Shown: positions 32,624 to 42,935, counted from the stretch's first letter. The stretch is 64,000 nt of DNA from Glaciihabitans tibetensis (GCF_003003265.1 NZ_PVTL01000001.1:558001-622000), one strand, 5' to 3'. Notes: a model not told the origin generated them from the letters alone. A program made the numbers and translations.

Positions 32624-33417
32624 CTTCACCCACTGGCGGACGAGTTCCGTTCATCGCCGGCAACTGGAAGATGAACCTCGACCACCTGCAAGCGATCGCC
32701 TTCGTGCAGAAGCTCGCCTGGAGCTTGAAAGACGCAACACACGACTACAGCGCGACCGAAGTTGTGGTGTTCCCTCCGTTCACCGACCTTCGCTCGGTGC
32801 AGACCCTTATCTCCGCCGACAAGCTGGAGCTGGGCTTCGGGGCGCAGGACGTGTCCGAGCACGAGTCGGGCGCATACACCGGCGAGATTTCCGCGGCCTT
32901 CCTGAAGGCGCTGGAGACCCCGTACGTGATCGTTGGTCACTCGGAGCGGCGTACGCTGCACCACGAGACCGATGAGCAGCTGGCCGCCAAGGTCGCCGCC
33001 GCAGTGAAGCACGGGATTGTTCCGGTTATTTGCGTGGGCGAAACGGCCGAAGACCTCGAAAAGCATGGTCCCAGCGCGGTACCCGTCGCGCAGCTTCGCG
33101 CCGCCCTGGCGCAGGCCGCAGACGCGAAAGACATCGTTGTGGCGTATGAGCCGGTATGGGCCATTGGCTCGGGCCAGGCCGCAACACCGGAGCAAGCTGA
33201 ACAGGTCGCTGCGCAATTGCGTATCGTGCTCTCCGAGGTTCTCGGCGAGGACGTCGCGCAGGCGACCCGAGTTCTCTACGGCGGGTCGGTCAAAGCCGCG
33301 AACATCGCGGGCTTTATGCGTCAACCCAACGTTGACGGCGCACTCGTCGGTGGCGCAAGCCTCGACATCGCCGAGTTCTCCGGCATCGCCCAGTTCCTCA
33401 AGCACGTCGGCGTCTAG
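32611..33417 (+). CDS. tpiA: Triosephosphate isomerase
   Basis: A 268-residue TIM barrel interconverting dihydroxyacetone phosphate and glyceraldehyde 3-phosphate. GNWKMN carries the catalytic Lys, VGHSERR the catalytic His, and YEPVWAIGSG the catalytic Glu with the mobile lid loop; YGGSVKAAN binds phosphate. ATG 32611 is inside the end of pgk. A short Ser/Thr/Gly extension precedes the usual start of the fold. Confidence 0.98.
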   Translation: MASVTSPTGGRVPFIAGNWKMNLDHLQAIAFVQKLAWSLKDATHDYSATEVVVFPPFTDLRSVQTLISADKLELGFGAQDVSEHESGAYTGEISAAFLKALETPYVIVGHSERRTLHHETDEQLAAKVAAAVKHGIVPVICVGETAEDLEKHGPSAVPVAQLRAALAQAADAKDIVVAYEPVWAIGSGQAATPEQAEQVAAQLRIVLSEVLGEDVAQATRVLYGGSVKAANIAGFMRQPNVDGALVGGASLDIAEFSGIAQFLKHVGV

Positions 33418-33500
33418 GCGTCTCACCGAACCAGCCGGGGCGGCGGGTGCATTTCGATGCAGCCGCCGCCTTCGTGCCGACCGGGGTGCGCTGCGCCAGA

Positions 33501-33506
33501 TATACT
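33501..33506 (+). promoter_or_regulatory. Candidate -10 box before secG
   Basis: TATACT lies about 34 bp upstream of the secG GTG; no good -35 is seen. secG could also be read through from tpiA, 123 bp away. Confidence 0.4.
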
Positions 33507-33540
33507 TCTAAGCGGTCCAGAACCGTTCGAAAGGTAATTC

Positions 33541-33792
33541 GTGGAAATTCTTCAGGTTGTTCTTCAGGTTGTGCTTGGCGTTACCAGCCTCCTGCTGACC
33601 CTGCTCATCCTTCTTCACCGCGGACGCGGTGGCGGCCTGTCGGATATGTTCGGCGGCGGGGTTACCTCAAACTTGGGCGCATCGGGTGTGGCGGAGCGAA
33701 ACCTCAATCGGATTACGGTTGTACTCGCTCTGGTGTGGATCAGCACGATCGTCATCCTCGGTCTAATCACAAAGTTTGACGCCGGCGCCTAG
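33541..33792 (+). CDS. secG: Preprotein translocase subunit SecG
   Basis: An 83-residue membrane protein with two hydrophobic helices (about residues 4-24 and 58-78) joined by a Gly-rich cytoplasmic loop containing GRGGGLSDMFGGG, the SecG signature. It assists SecYE in protein export. GTG 33541 follows a GAAAGG site. It commonly follows tpiA in actinobacteria. Confidence 0.95.
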   Translation: MEILQVVLQVVLGVTSLLLTLLILLHRGRGGGLSDMFGGGVTSNLGASGVAERNLNRITVVLALVWISTIVILGLITKFDAGA

Positions 33793-33939
33793 GCCCTAGC
33801 GCGCCAATCCTGCGCTCCGTAGCGTTTGTTTGAGAAACAGCGGTTGTGGGCGCAGGCTGTGACCCGTAACGTGAGTATTAGACAGGCATGATTGCGCGTC
33901 GCCTTGAATCAGCGGCAGCATGAGTGCCTGGAGTTCGGT

Positions 33940-33967
33940 CCGGTTTGACATGGCCAAATCAAACCGG
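33940..33967. repeat. 9-bp perfect inverted repeat upstream of rbpA
   Basis: CCGGTTTGA (33940-33948) and TCAAACCGG (33959-33967) flank a 10-bp spacer. TTGACA inside the left arm resembles a -35 box, but no well-spaced -10 follows. It could be an operator or an RNA hairpin; no T run supports a terminator. Confidence 0.6.
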
Positions 33968-34016
33968 TGGCAGTACACCACAGCAGGCCAAGTAAAGATC
34001 TTTGAAAAGGGGAACC

Positions 34017-34379
34017 GTGGCATCAGGCGGTAGTGCAATTCGTGGTTCGCGCGTGGGCGCGGGGCCAATGGGCGAACAAGATCGCGGCTACCAGGCCGAT
34101 CGAATCAAAGTCTCGTACTGGGACGAGCTGGGCAACGAAACTATTCGTTACTTCGCCGCGAACTTGCCCGAGGAAGAGATCCCGGACATCATCGACTCCC
34201 CGCCGACGGGCCTTCCCGCCGGACGGGACAAGGCGAACCCGCCTTCGGTCGCCAAGTTGGAGCCCTACAAGACCCACCTTGCGTACGTGAAAGAGCGCCG
34301 GACCGAGCAGGAAGCTGCGGACCTTCTGGACGAGGCGCTGCAGCAGCTCCGCGCACGCCGCGGCCGCGTCTCAAGCTAA
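34017..34379 (+). CDS. rbpA: RNA polymerase-binding protein RbpA, without zinc cysteines
   Basis: A 120-residue transcription factor that binds RNA polymerase and the principal sigma factor and helps open promoters. The N-terminal tail has AIRGSRVGAGPMGE; the C-terminal sigma-interaction helix is PYKTHLAYVKERRTEQEA, then LLDEALQQLRARRG. The central domain has no cysteine at all, whereas Streptomyces RbpA holds zinc there. GTG 34017 is preferred to ATG 34002 because the conserved start follows it and GGGGAACC precedes it. Confidence 0.93.
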   Translation: MASGGSAIRGSRVGAGPMGEQDRGYQADRIKVSYWDELGNETIRYFAANLPEEEIPDIIDSPPTGLPAGRDKANPPSVAKLEPYKTHLAYVKERRTEQEAADLLDEALQQLRARRGRVSS

Positions 34380-34423
34380 TTTCTGTGGACGGCGTTGTGG
34401 CCATCAACGCGGTTCTAGACACC

Positions 34424-34470
34424 AAAAAGCCGGCCGGTTGCGAGATGAACTCGCAACCGGCCGGCTTTTT
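34424..34470. terminator. Bidirectional terminator between rbpA and pgl
   Basis: A perfect 21-bp inverted repeat (34424-34444 with 34450-34470, core GCCGGCCGGTTGCGAG), 5-nt loop, with AAAAA and TTTTT ends. It serves two convergent operons. Confidence 0.95.
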
Positions 34471-34497
34471 GTCTGGGCACGACCCGGACGTTGCGTC

Positions 34498-35289
34498 CTA
34501 GGCGTCTTCCCCTGTCCAGAAGAGTCCCGGGGTGGTGAGGTTCTCAGGAACCTCGGCAGCGGCCTCGTTGTCGACGAAGAACAGCGTTCGTTTGCGCCCC
34601 TGGGCGCCAGAAGCCGGCACTTCGTGCACGCTGACATCCGCAAGCGTCAGGCCAAGTGCGGACGCCTTGTCCGCGCCGGCCACGACCAGCCAGACCCGCA
34701 GCGACGAGTTGATTGCGGGAAGCGTGAGGCTCAGGCGCTCCGGCGGCGGCTTGGGGGAGTTGCGCACCGCGATGACGCTGAGCGTTTCTTCCAGAATTCC
34801 GCCCCGGTTGGGGAAAAGCGAAGCGATGTGGCCATCCGGTCCCAACCCGAGGAACGTGATGTCAAAGATCGGCAGCGTCGAGCCCTCTGCGGCGTGGGAC
34901 GCCAGCTCGGACGCGTACAGCTGCGACGCTTCATTGAGCTCGATACCCTCGCCGGCAGCGGGAAAGGGATGCACACGCTTCTCGTCCAACGCGATGTGGT
35001 CAAGTAGCGCGTCACGCGCCTGCTTTTCGTTACGCTCAGCGTCGTCGCGGGGCAGCCAACGCTCGTCGCCCCACCAGACGTTCACCCGCTTCCAGTCCAC
35101 GCTGTCGCGTGCGCTGGAGTCCCGGATGGCGGCGAGTATCGAAATCCCCATAGTGCCGCCAGTGAGGACCACGGTCGCTTCACCGCGGTCTTCGATCACG
35201 TCGATCATCTTTGTGATGAAGCGCGCCGCTACGGACCCGGCGAGTGAAGGCTTGTCGGGGTGGACAAGCACCCGCCGTTCGTTTGTCAC
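34498..35289 (-). CDS. pgl: 6-phosphogluconolactonase
   Basis: A 263-residue enzyme of the oxidative pentose-phosphate pathway that hydrolyses 6-phosphogluconolactone. Conserved segments are VLTGGTMGI (sugar-phosphate loop), VWWGDERWLP, and LGLGPDGHIASLFPN with the catalytic His. GTG start at 35289, only 5 bp after the opcA stop. Last gene of the minus-strand operon. No membrane segment. Confidence 0.95.
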   Translation of the reverse strand: MTNERRVLVHPDKPSLAGSVAARFITKMIDVIEDRGEATVVLTGGTMGISILAAIRDSSARDSVDWKRVNVWWGDERWLPRDDAERNEKQARDALLDHIALDEKRVHPFPAAGEGIELNEASQLYASELASHAAEGSTLPIFDITFLGLGPDGHIASLFPNRGGILEETLSVIAVRNSPKPPPERLSLTLPAINSSLRVWLVVAGADKASALGLTLADVSVHEVPASGAQGRKRTLFFVDNEAAAEVPENLTTPGLFWTGEDA

Positions 35290-35294
35290 AGTAA

Positions 35295-36287
35295 TTAGCT
35301 CTGTTCTTCCGTTGTGGTTGGCGCGTTGCCGTCACTCTGGGCGAGTGCGGCGATGCCGTCCAGCTGGCCGAGGCCATGCTGGATGACCTCTCCAAACAAG
35401 ATGTCTGGGTCGAGTCGGCGAAGCTCCTCTGCCAAGCAGTCTCGCAGGCTCCGCCTCGGAAGGGAAATGTGATGCACAGGTTGACTGGGCTGGATGAGGG
35501 TCGCAATATTGGGGATTGTCCGCTCAAGCTCGACCGGTCCGGACGGACGACTCAGATGCACGCTTTCAATCCCGGTGGCGCCCATTGACGGGCTCGAGAG
35601 ATGCAGATCGACGGGGACCTCGAGCTGCAGCTGCAGCCACGCGGCGAGCAGCGCCGTCGACGGCGAGTCCGCAGCGCCGCTGACGGAAATCGCCGTGATG
35701 TTCTCGAACGGAGGCTGGTCGAGCACCGCGGCAAGCTGGGCGCGCCACAGCGTCAAACGAGTCCAGGCGAAGTCGGTGTCGCCGGGCTCATAGGTGTCGA
35801 TGAGGTGGTTGAGGGCGACCATCGGGTTGGTCGCCGCGGCAGCATCAGTGATGCGACGCTGAGCGATCCGCCCGAGAGCGGATTGCGACGCGACGTTCGG
35901 AGCCTCGCCCGGCCACCACGCGACTACAGGCGCGTCTGGCAGCAGCAGGCCGGTCACCAGGCCCTCCTTGTCGCTCGCCGCATCGCCGTAGGCGCGAACA
36001 ACGATGACCTCGCTCGCTCCGGCGTCGCCGCCAACGCGAATCTGGGCGTCGAGACGAGCCGCGCTGTGGTCATCAGCGTTGCCGCTGGTGGATACCACGA
36101 TGACGCGCATCGGGTGCTCGCGGGAGGCGTCGTTCGCCGCTTCGATCGCTTCCTCTTCCTCGCCGAGGCGGGTCGAGATGATGAGGGTCAGAACCCGCCC
36201 AAGGGCGACGGCTCCGCCCTCTTCGCGGATCTTCACGAGCGCCTTGGTCATGGCGCTTGTAGTGGTGTTGGGTAGATCGACGATCAT
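35295..36287 (-). CDS. opcA: Glucose-6-phosphate dehydrogenase assembly protein OpcA
   Basis: A 330-residue protein. OpcA binds and activates glucose-6-phosphate dehydrogenase, first shown in cyanobacteria. The family pattern is visible: start MIVDLPNTTTSAMTKALVKI, then VIVVRAYGDA, the LLLPDAPVVAWWPGEAP stretch and TDFAWTRLTLWR. The ATG at 36287 overlaps the zwf stop by 4 bp (ATGA), as expected for a partner made together with Zwf. Confidence 0.95.
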   Translation of the reverse strand: MIVDLPNTTTSAMTKALVKIREEGGAVALGRVLTLIISTRLGEEEEAIEAANDASREHPMRVIVVSTSGNADDHSAARLDAQIRVGGDAGASEVIVVRAYGDAASDKEGLVTGLLLPDAPVVAWWPGEAPNVASQSALGRIAQRRITDAAAATNPMVALNHLIDTYEPGDTDFAWTRLTLWRAQLAAVLDQPPFENITAISVSGAADSPSTALLAAWLQLQLEVPVDLHLSSPSMGATGIESVHLSRPSGPVELERTIPNIATLIQPSQPVHHISLPRRSLRDCLAEELRRLDPDILFGEVIQHGLGQLDGIAALAQSDGNAPTTTEEQS

Positions 36288-37825
36288 GGTCGCCTCCAGG
36301 TTCTGCCGTCGCGGGCAAGTAGTTCATCGGCAGATGCGGGTCCCCAGGTGCCCGGACGGTACTGCTCCGGCTGGCCCTGGGTTGCCCAGAATTCCTCGAT
36401 CGGGTCAAGGATCTTCCAGCTGAGTTCGACCTCTTCGTGTCGGGGGAAGAGAGGTGGGTCACCGAGAAGGACGTCGAGGATAAGGCGCTCGTAGGCTTCG
36501 GGGCTTGCTTCGGTGAACGCGTGGCCATAACCGAAGTCCATGGTCACGTCCCGCACCTGCATAGTTGCTCCGGGCACTTTCGATCCGAATCTGATCGTCA
36601 CACCCTCATCAGGCTGCACGCGAATCACCAACGCATTCTGCCCGAGGTCAGAAGTCTGGCTCTCCTCGAAGAGTGCCTGGGGAGCACGCTTGAACACAAC
36701 TGCGATCTCCGTCACCCGCCGACCGAGACGCTTTCCTGCGCGCAGGTAGAACGGCACTCCGGCCCAACGGCGCGTGCCGATGTCCAGGCGCATCGCGGCG
36801 TAGGTCTCCGTGGGGGACTGCGGATCCATGCCGTCCTCGTCGAGGAACCCAATGACGTTCTCGCCGCCCTGCCAGCCGCCCGAGTACTGGCCTCGCGCGG
36901 TGGACTTGCTCAGGTCCTTCGGCAGTCGAACTGCAGAAAGCACCTTCTCTTTCTCGGCACGCAGGTCTGCGGCGTCGAACGAGAGAGGCTCTTCCATAGC
37001 GGTGAGTGCGAGCAACTGCAGCAGGTGGTTCTGGATTACGTCGCGGGCGGCACCGATGCCGTCGTAGTAACCGGCTCGCCCACCCACACCGATGTCCTCG
37101 GCCATCGTGATCTGCACGTGGTCGACGTGATTGGAGTTCCAGATGGGCTCGAACATTTGGTTCGCGAAACGCAACGCCAGAATGTTCTGAACGGTCTCTT
37201 TACCCAGGTAGTGGTCGATCCGGAAGACGCTGTCGGGGGGGAATACCGATTCGACGACGGTGTTCAGTTCGCGTGCGGTCTTCAGATCACTACCGAAAGG
37301 CTTTTCGATAACTACGCGACGCCACTGGCCGTCCTTCTGCTCCGCAAGGCCGGAGCGGCGGAGCTGCTCGGTGACCAGCGGGAACGACTTGGGCGGGATC
37401 GACAGGTAGAACGCATGGTTACCCATCGTTCCGCGGTGTTCGTCGAGTTCTTCGATCGTTGCTTTGAGGCGCGCGAACGCGTCGTCGTCGTCGAACTCTC
37501 CCTGCACGAAACGGATGCCGTGGCTGAGCTGAGCCCACACGTCCTCATCGAATGGGGTGCGCGCATACTGCTTGACAGCTTCGTAGACGACCTTCTCGAA
37601 ATCCTGGTCTTCCCAGTCTCGGCGTGCGAAACCCACGAGCGAGAATCCTGGCGGCAGAAGGCCACGGTTGGCGAGATCGTAGATCGCGGGCATCAGCTTC
37701 TTGCGGGACAGGTCGCCCGTAACTCCGAAAATGATGAGCCCGCTCGGGCCAGCGATGCGGTTGAGGCGACGATCGGATGCCAATCGAAGCGGGTTGTATT
37801 CAGGTGTGATTTCCACCGGTGACAT
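36284..37825 (-). CDS. zwf: Glucose-6-phosphate 1-dehydrogenase
   Basis: A 513-residue enzyme that oxidises glucose 6-phosphate and makes NADPH. The nucleotide-binding GVTGDLSRKKLMPA (near residue 34), the substrate motif RIDHYLGKE with the catalytic His, and the EKPFGSDLKTARELN segment are present. ATG 37825 has an AGGAGC site. It lies between pgi and opcA in a compact operon. Confidence 0.97.
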   Translation of the reverse strand: MSPVEITPEYNPLRLASDRRLNRIAGPSGLIIFGVTGDLSRKKLMPAIYDLANRGLLPPGFSLVGFARRDWEDQDFEKVVYEAVKQYARTPFDEDVWAQLSHGIRFVQGEFDDDDAFARLKATIEELDEHRGTMGNHAFYLSIPPKSFPLVTEQLRRSGLAEQKDGQWRRVVIEKPFGSDLKTARELNTVVESVFPPDSVFRIDHYLGKETVQNILALRFANQMFEPIWNSNHVDHVQITMAEDIGVGGRAGYYDGIGAARDVIQNHLLQLLALTAMEEPLSFDAADLRAEKEKVLSAVRLPKDLSKSTARGQYSGGWQGGENVIGFLDEDGMDPQSPTETYAAMRLDIGTRRWAGVPFYLRAGKRLGRRVTEIAVVFKRAPQALFEESQTSDLGQNALVIRVQPDEGVTIRFGSKVPGATMQVRDVTMDFGYGHAFTEASPEAYERLILDVLLGDPPLFPRHEEVELSWKILDPIEEFWATQGQPEQYRPGTWGPASADELLARDGRTWRRP

Positions 37826-37862
37826 GCGGTTGCTCCTGGGTGTCGGAATTGGGGTTGTGGGC

Positions 37863-39455
37863 TCAGCGCACAGCGCGCGCGAGCACAGCTGCGCTCGACA
37901 CAGAGTCAGTCAAGGTAAGTGTGAGCACCGGGCGGCCGTGCTCGGCGAGCACGCTCGCGTCACCCGCTGCCTGCGACTGGATGAGCTGACCGAAGGTAAA
38001 TGGTCTGCCCGGTATTTCGAGATCTTCGACCGGAGCCTGCGTGATTTGCAGGAACACGCCGACAGCTGGTCCACCTTTGTGGAACTGGCCGGTGGAGTGA
38101 AGGAATCGCGGCCCCCATCCAAAGGTCACGGGCCGGGACAAGCGCGCGGCGATGAGGTCGCGCAATCCCTCCAGCTCCTGATGGTGGAGCCGATTCACGT
38201 AGGCCTGGATCGACACATAGCCATCGTCGCCCACCATTGCGAGCAACGCGTCGATGGCACCGTTCAGGTCGGTCGTTCCCGCTACCACGCTGGCTGTTCC
38301 GCGAACCTCGACGGAGTCCTGTGCGAACGCAGGCGACGTAGCCTCCGGTCGGCTGTCCAGTAGTGCGCGGGTCGCGACCTTTGCGGACTCGACATCCGGC
38401 TGATCAAACGGGTTGATGCCGAGCAAACGGCCAGCGATCGCGGTCGCGTACTCCCAGGTAAGCATCTGCGCACCCAGGGTGCCCGTGATCTCGATTTCGC
38501 CATCGGCTACTTCACGGGTGTCGTCGTAGTCGCCCACGAGTCGCACGATCTGGACGTCCGGAAGATTCAACCCGATCTCTGGCGCGTGTCGGCCCAGAAC
38601 AACGGGCAATATGCCCTTGCCATTCTTACCGGTGGACTCAGCAAGTAATTGCTCGGCCCAGTCTGCAAAGCCGACAATATGGGTGCCGTCTGCGACGATG
38701 CCCAGCTTGTTTTTCAAGGGACGAGTACCGGCAATCGCAGCCGCGAGAATCAGCCCGGGGTTGTCGACACTGTCCTGTGCGAGCTCGAGAGAAACAGCTT
38801 CGGCTTCGCGCAACAGCGCTGCGATATCGACGCCGGCCAGCCCCGAGGGAACCAGGCCGAAGGCGGTGAGGGCTGAGAAACGTCCTCCCACTGTGGGATC
38901 GGCGTTGAAAACGCGATATCCGTCAGCGCGCGCCGACAGATCAAGGGGCGATCCCGGATCAGTCACGACGACGATCCGCTCGATCGGATCGATGCCCACC
39001 TCACGGAAGGCCTGCTCGTAGATCCGCTTCTGGCTGTCCGTTTCGACGGTGCCACCAGACTTGGAGGAGATGACGACGGCAGTTGTCTCAAGCCGATCAC
39101 GCAGAGCCGCGAGGATTTGGCCAGGATCCGTGGAATCCAGAATGGTCAACTCCACACCGTAAGTGCGGGTGATTACCTCTGGGGCGAGCGAAGAGCCGCC
39201 CATTCCGCCGAGCACGATGTGATTTACCCCGTCTGCGTGAAGCTTGTCGCGCAGCGCGAGGATGTCCGGAACCAGGGGCGCCGAGACGACGAGAGACTCA
39301 ATCCAGCCAAGACGCTTGGCGGATTCTTCCTCGGCCTCGGAGCCCCATAGCGACGCGTCGAGACCCGTCAGCCGGCTCGCGACGAGGTCGCTCACCAGCT
39401 GCGGGACAACGCGATCAACGGCCTCAGCGGCCGCACCAGATACGGCTATTTTCAC
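37863..39455 (-). CDS. pgi: Glucose-6-phosphate isomerase
   Basis: A 530-residue enzyme linking glucose 6-phosphate to fructose 6-phosphate. Conserved are [14 protein letters not shown] (phosphate site), [12 protein letters not shown], and [14 protein letters not shown]. This is the shorter divergent PGI type seen in actinobacterial pentose-phosphate operons and does not carry the classical Pgi C-terminal signature in full. GTG 39455 overlaps the tal stop by 4 bp (GTGA). Confidence 0.93.
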   Translation of the reverse strand: MKIAVSGAAAEAVDRVVPQLVSDLVASRLTGLDASLWGSEAEEESAKRLGWIESLVVSAPLVPDILALRDKLHADGVNHIVLGGMGGSSLAPEVITRTYGVELTILDSTDPGQILAALRDRLETTAVVISSKSGGTVETDSQKRIYEQAFREVGIDPIERIVVVTDPGSPLDLSARADGYRVFNADPTVGGRFSALTAFGLVPSGLAGVDIAALLREAEAVSLELAQDSVDNPGLILAAAIAGTRPLKNKLGIVADGTHIVGFADWAEQLLAESTGKNGKGILPVVLGRHAPEIGLNLPDVQIVRLVGDYDDTREVADGEIEITGTLGAQMLTWEYATAIAGRLLGINPFDQPDVESAKVATRALLDSRPEATSPAFAQDSVEVRGTASVVAGTTDLNGAIDALLAMVGDDGYVSIQAYVNRLHHQELEGLRDLIAARLSRPVTFGWGPRFLHSTGQFHKGGPAVGVFLQITQAPVEDLEIPGRPFTFGQLIQSQAAGDASVLAEHGRPVLTLTLTDSVSSAAVLARAVR

Positions 39456-40567
39456 TTAGCAGCCTCAAGTGCTGCGGACACGGTGTCCAGCAGCTCGTTC
39501 CAGGACACGATGAACTTTTCCACGCCCTCCTTCTCCAGGAGCGCAGTGACGTCGTCGTAGGAGATGCCCTGAGCGGCGATGGCATCCAGGACGGCGTTGG
39601 CGGCGGCATAGCTGCCGGTCACACGGTCGCCCTCGATGACTCCGTGGTCGAAGGTCGCCTCAAGCGTCTTCTCCGGCATGGTGTTGACGACATCGGCGAC
39701 GGCGAGCTCGGTGACGTAGAGGGTGTCGGGCAGCGACGGGTCCTTCACACCGGTAGAGGCCCACAGGGGACGCTGCTTGTTCGCTCCGGCGGCGAGCAGG
39801 CCGGCCGCACGCTCGGTGGTGTATGCCTGCTCGAAAACCTCGTAGGCAAGTTGGGCGTTCGCGACGCCCGCCTTGCTCTTCAGCGCTGTGGCCTCATCGG
39901 TGCCCACAGCGTCGAGGCGGTTGTTGATTTCGGAGTCAACGCGCGACACGAAGAACGAAGCCACAGAGTGAATCGTCGAGAGGTCGATGCCCGCGGCCTT
40001 TGCCTGCTCGAGGCCGGTCAGGTAGGCGTTGATGACGGCGCGGTAGCGCTCGAGGCTGAAGATCAGCGTGACGTTGACGCTGATTCCCGCTCCGATGGTG
40101 GCGGTGATGGCTTCAAGGCCCTCAACCGTTGCGGGGATCTTGATCATCGCGTTCGGGCGGTTGACCTTTGCCCACAGGTCTTTCGCCTGCGCGATGGTCG
40201 CGGCGGCGTCGTGAGCGAACCCGGGTTCGACCTCGATCGACACGCGTCCGTCGAAGCCAGCGGTCGAGTCGAACACCGGGCGGAAGATGTCTGACGCCGC
40301 GGCGACGTCATCGGTGGTGATCTCGAAGACTGCCTCGGTGACCGTCTTGCCTGCTGCGGCGAGTTCGGCGACCTGAGCGTCATACGCTTCGCCCTTGGCG
40401 AGGGCCGCGGCGAAGATCGTCGGGTTGGTGGTGATGCCGACGACGTTGCGCTCGGCGATCAGCGTCTGGATTCCGCCGGAGTTGATGCGCTCGCGCGACA
40501 GGTCATCAAGCCAAATGCTGACGCCGACCGCGGAAAGGGCGGCGGTGGGGGTGGTTTCGGTGCTCAT
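39452..40567 (-). CDS. tal: Transaldolase
   Basis: A 371-residue TIM-barrel enzyme moving a dihydroxyacetone unit between sugar phosphates. [13 protein letters not shown] carries the Schiff-base lysine. [14 protein letters not shown] near the start and [13 protein letters not shown] near the end are typical of the actinobacterial subfamily. I chose ATG 40567 ([20 protein letters not shown]); the open frame runs on upstream into the tkt end and lacks homology-like sequence there. 25 bp follow tkt. Confidence 0.97.
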   Translation of the reverse strand: MSTETTPTAALSAVGVSIWLDDLSRERINSGGIQTLIAERNVVGITTNPTIFAAALAKGEAYDAQVAELAAAGKTVTEAVFEITTDDVAAASDIFRPVFDSTAGFDGRVSIEVEPGFAHDAAATIAQAKDLWAKVNRPNAMIKIPATVEGLEAITATIGAGISVNVTLIFSLERYRAVINAYLTGLEQAKAAGIDLSTIHSVASFFVSRVDSEINNRLDAVGTDEATALKSKAGVANAQLAYEVFEQAYTTERAAGLLAAGANKQRPLWASTGVKDPSLPDTLYVTELAVADVVNTMPEKTLEATFDHGVIEGDRVTGSYAAANAVLDAIAAQGISYDDVTALLEKEGVEKFIVSWNELLDTVSAALEAAK

Positions 40568-40592
40568 GGTGTGTATTCTCCTCTGCCGGCGC

Positions 40593-42686
40593 CTAGTTGG
40601 CGGCCAGCGAATCCTTGGCGGCGGCCACTGCGGCCTCGGTGGTGATTCCGAACTCACGGAACAGGGTCTTGTAGTCGGCAGATGCGCCGAAGTGCTCAAT
40701 CGAGACGCTGCGGCCGGCGGTGCCGACGTAACGGTCCCAGGTCAGCGCGAGTCCGGCCTCGATAGATACGCGGGCTGTGACAGCCGACGGCAGCACCGAC
40801 TCGCGGTACTCAGCCGTCTGCTCCTCGAACCATTCGAGGCTCGGGGCGGAAACAACGCGCGCGTTGACGCCCTCAGACTTCAATGCCTCACGGGCCTCCA
40901 CGGCGATCTGGAGCTCGGAGCCGGTCGCGATGAAGATGACATCGGGAGTGCCGTTCGGCGCCTCGGCCAAAACGTACGCGCCCTTGGCGACATGCTTCGC
41001 GGCAGCAAACGTCTCGCCGCTGGCGAGGTCCTCACCGCGCTCAAACACCGGAATATTCTGGCGGGTAAGAGCGATACCGGCGGGGCCGTTGCGGCGCTCA
41101 AGGATCGTCTTCCACGCCCACGCCGTTTCGTTGGCGTCTCCGGGGCGCACGATGTCGAGTCCCGGAATCGCGCGCAGGGTGGCAAGCTGCTCGATCGGCT
41201 GGTGGGTGGGACCATCCTCGCCGAGGGCGACGGAGTCGTGGGTCCACACGTAGATCGCGGGGGCCTTCATGAGGGCCGCGAGACGCACGGCTGGGCGCAT
41301 GTAATCGCTGAAGATGAGGAAGGTGCCACCAAACGGGCGGGTGTTTCCATGCAGTACGATCCCGTTGAGGATCGCGCCCATCGCGTGCTCGCGAATGCCG
41401 AAGTGGAGGACGCGGCCCGCCGGGCTGGACTTCCAGTCATGGGTCGACCACTTCTCGGGTACAAACGAACCGGCACCCTCGATGGTGGTCAGGTTCGACT
41501 CGGCGAGGTCGGCGGAGCCGCCCCAGAACTCGGGGATGACGCCCGCAAGAGCGTTGATTACCTTGCCGGACGCCGCTCGGGTTGAGATGTCCTTGCCAGC
41601 CGGGAAGACCGGAAGGGCTTCTTCGACACCCTCGGGCAGATCGCCCGTGAGAACGCGGTCGAGAAGAGCCTTCTTGTCCGGGTTCGCGTCGGCCCAAGCG
41701 GTGAAGCCTTCGAGCCACTCGGTGTGCTGAGCTTTACCACGCTCAAGGGCCTTGCGGGTGTGAGCGATTACCTCAGGGTCAACCTGGAAGGTCTGCTCGG
41801 GGTCGAACCCGAGAACCTCTTTGAGTCCAGCGAGCTCTTCGGCGCCGAGAGCAGAGCCGTGGATCTTGCCCGAGTTCTGCTTCTTGGGCGACGGCCATCC
41901 AATGATTGTCTTCAGGATGATGATCGAGGGCTTCGTGGTCTCGGCCTGTGCAGCCTCGATTGCCGCGTTGAGTTCTTCGACATCCTCGACGTACTCGCCG
42001 GTCTTCTTCCAGTCAACAGTCAGAACCTGCCAGCCGTAGGACGCGTAGCGCGCTGCAACGTCTTCGGTGAACGCGATGTTGGTGTCATCCTCGATCGAGA
42101 TCTGGTTCGAGTCGTAGATGGCGATCAGGTTGCCGAGCTCCTGGTGTCCCGCGAGCGACGAAGCCTCGCTGGTGACGCCCTCCTGCAGGTCGCCGTCGCC
42201 GGCAATGACGTAAACGAAGTGGTCGAACGGGCTGGTCCCCGCTGCGGCGGTCGGGTCGAACAAGCCACGCTCATAGCGAGCCGCATAAGCGAAACCGACG
42301 GCGGAGGCGAGGCCCTGGCCAAGCGGTCCGGTGGTGATCTCCACGCCATCGGTGTGACCGTATTCGGGGTGCCCGGGGGTCTTCGAGCCCCAGGTGCGCA
42401 GAGCCTTCAGGTCCTCGATCTCGAGGCCGTAGCCGCCCATGTAGAGCTGGATGTACTGGGTGAGCGAGCTGTGTCCCACCGAAAGAATGAAACGGTCACG
42501 CCCGATCCATTCGTTGTCGGCCGGATCACGACGCATGACCTTCTGGAACAAGAGGTACGCAGCGGGCGCGAGGCTCATAGCGGTACCGGGATGCCCGTTA
42601 CCCACCTTCTCCACGGCATCTGCAGCCAACACGCGAACGGTGTCGACGGCCTTGTTATCAATCGGGTCCCACTGGAGCACTGACAC
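40593..42686 (-). CDS. tkt: Transketolase
   Basis: A 697-residue thiamine-diphosphate enzyme of the non-oxidative pentose-phosphate branch. [15 protein letters not shown], the TPP motif [12 protein letters not shown] with [11 protein letters not shown], and the second-domain [18 protein letters not shown] are present. GTG 42686 ([12 protein letters not shown]) gives the usual length and N-terminus; upstream in-frame sequence to 42740 is leader. First gene of tkt-tal-pgi-zwf-opcA-pgl. Confidence 0.97.
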   Translation of the reverse strand: MSVLQWDPIDNKAVDTVRVLAADAVEKVGNGHPGTAMSLAPAAYLLFQKVMRRDPADNEWIGRDRFILSVGHSSLTQYIQLYMGGYGLEIEDLKALRTWGSKTPGHPEYGHTDGVEITTGPLGQGLASAVGFAYAARYERGLFDPTAAAGTSPFDHFVYVIAGDGDLQEGVTSEASSLAGHQELGNLIAIYDSNQISIEDDTNIAFTEDVAARYASYGWQVLTVDWKKTGEYVEDVEELNAAIEAAQAETTKPSIIILKTIIGWPSPKKQNSGKIHGSALGAEELAGLKEVLGFDPEQTFQVDPEVIAHTRKALERGKAQHTEWLEGFTAWADANPDKKALLDRVLTGDLPEGVEEALPVFPAGKDISTRAASGKVINALAGVIPEFWGGSADLAESNLTTIEGAGSFVPEKWSTHDWKSSPAGRVLHFGIREHAMGAILNGIVLHGNTRPFGGTFLIFSDYMRPAVRLAALMKAPAIYVWTHDSVALGEDGPTHQPIEQLATLRAIPGLDIVRPGDANETAWAWKTILERRNGPAGIALTRQNIPVFERGEDLASGETFAAAKHVAKGAYVLAEAPNGTPDVIFIATGSELQIAVEAREALKSEGVNARVVSAPSLEWFEEQTAEYRESVLPSAVTARVSIEAGLALTWDRYVGTAGRSVSIEHFGASADYKTLFREFGITTEAAVAAAKDSLAAN

Positions 42687-42846
42687 GGAAGAGATGACCT
42701 TTCTTCGAGCACGGCAGCACGACGTATTCGCCGGAACCACAGAGCAATGATTCCTGCCAAGGACTTCATCGACACGACCGAAAGCAGCACGATCCCTCTG
42801 GAGGCAATCGTGAGGGGTTTGTGGCCAACGGTTGGCAGGCTTTCCA

Positions 42847-42852
42847 AGTATA
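42847..42852 (-). promoter_or_regulatory. Candidate -10 box of the tkt operon
   Basis: TATACT on the minus strand about 160 bp upstream of the tkt GTG, within TCTATACTTGG. The -35 is weak. It would give a leader of about 150 nt. Confidence 0.45.
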
Positions 42853-42920
42853 GAGAATGAGCAGTCGCGTTGTGCGCTCGCATGACGGTGCGGAACAACG
42901 TGTCGTCGGGCCTCATCGCT

Positions 42921-42926
42921 TAGGAT
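42921..42926 (+). promoter_or_regulatory. Candidate -10 box of ctaB
   Basis: TAGGAT lies 9 nt before ATG 42936 and 30 nt before ATG 42957. With the first start the message would be nearly leaderless; with the second, an AGGAACC ribosome site would be used. Confidence 0.4.
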
Positions 42927-42935
42927 CGTTTCGGG

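Noticed and set aside
33940..33967. Terminator for secG
   Set aside because: The hairpin has a 10-nt loop and no T run, and it lies about 150 bp after the gene.
42575..42916. 113-codon minus-strand frame in the tkt/ctaB gap
   Set aside because: It covers the tkt leader and tkt start in the wrong frame and has no supporting features.
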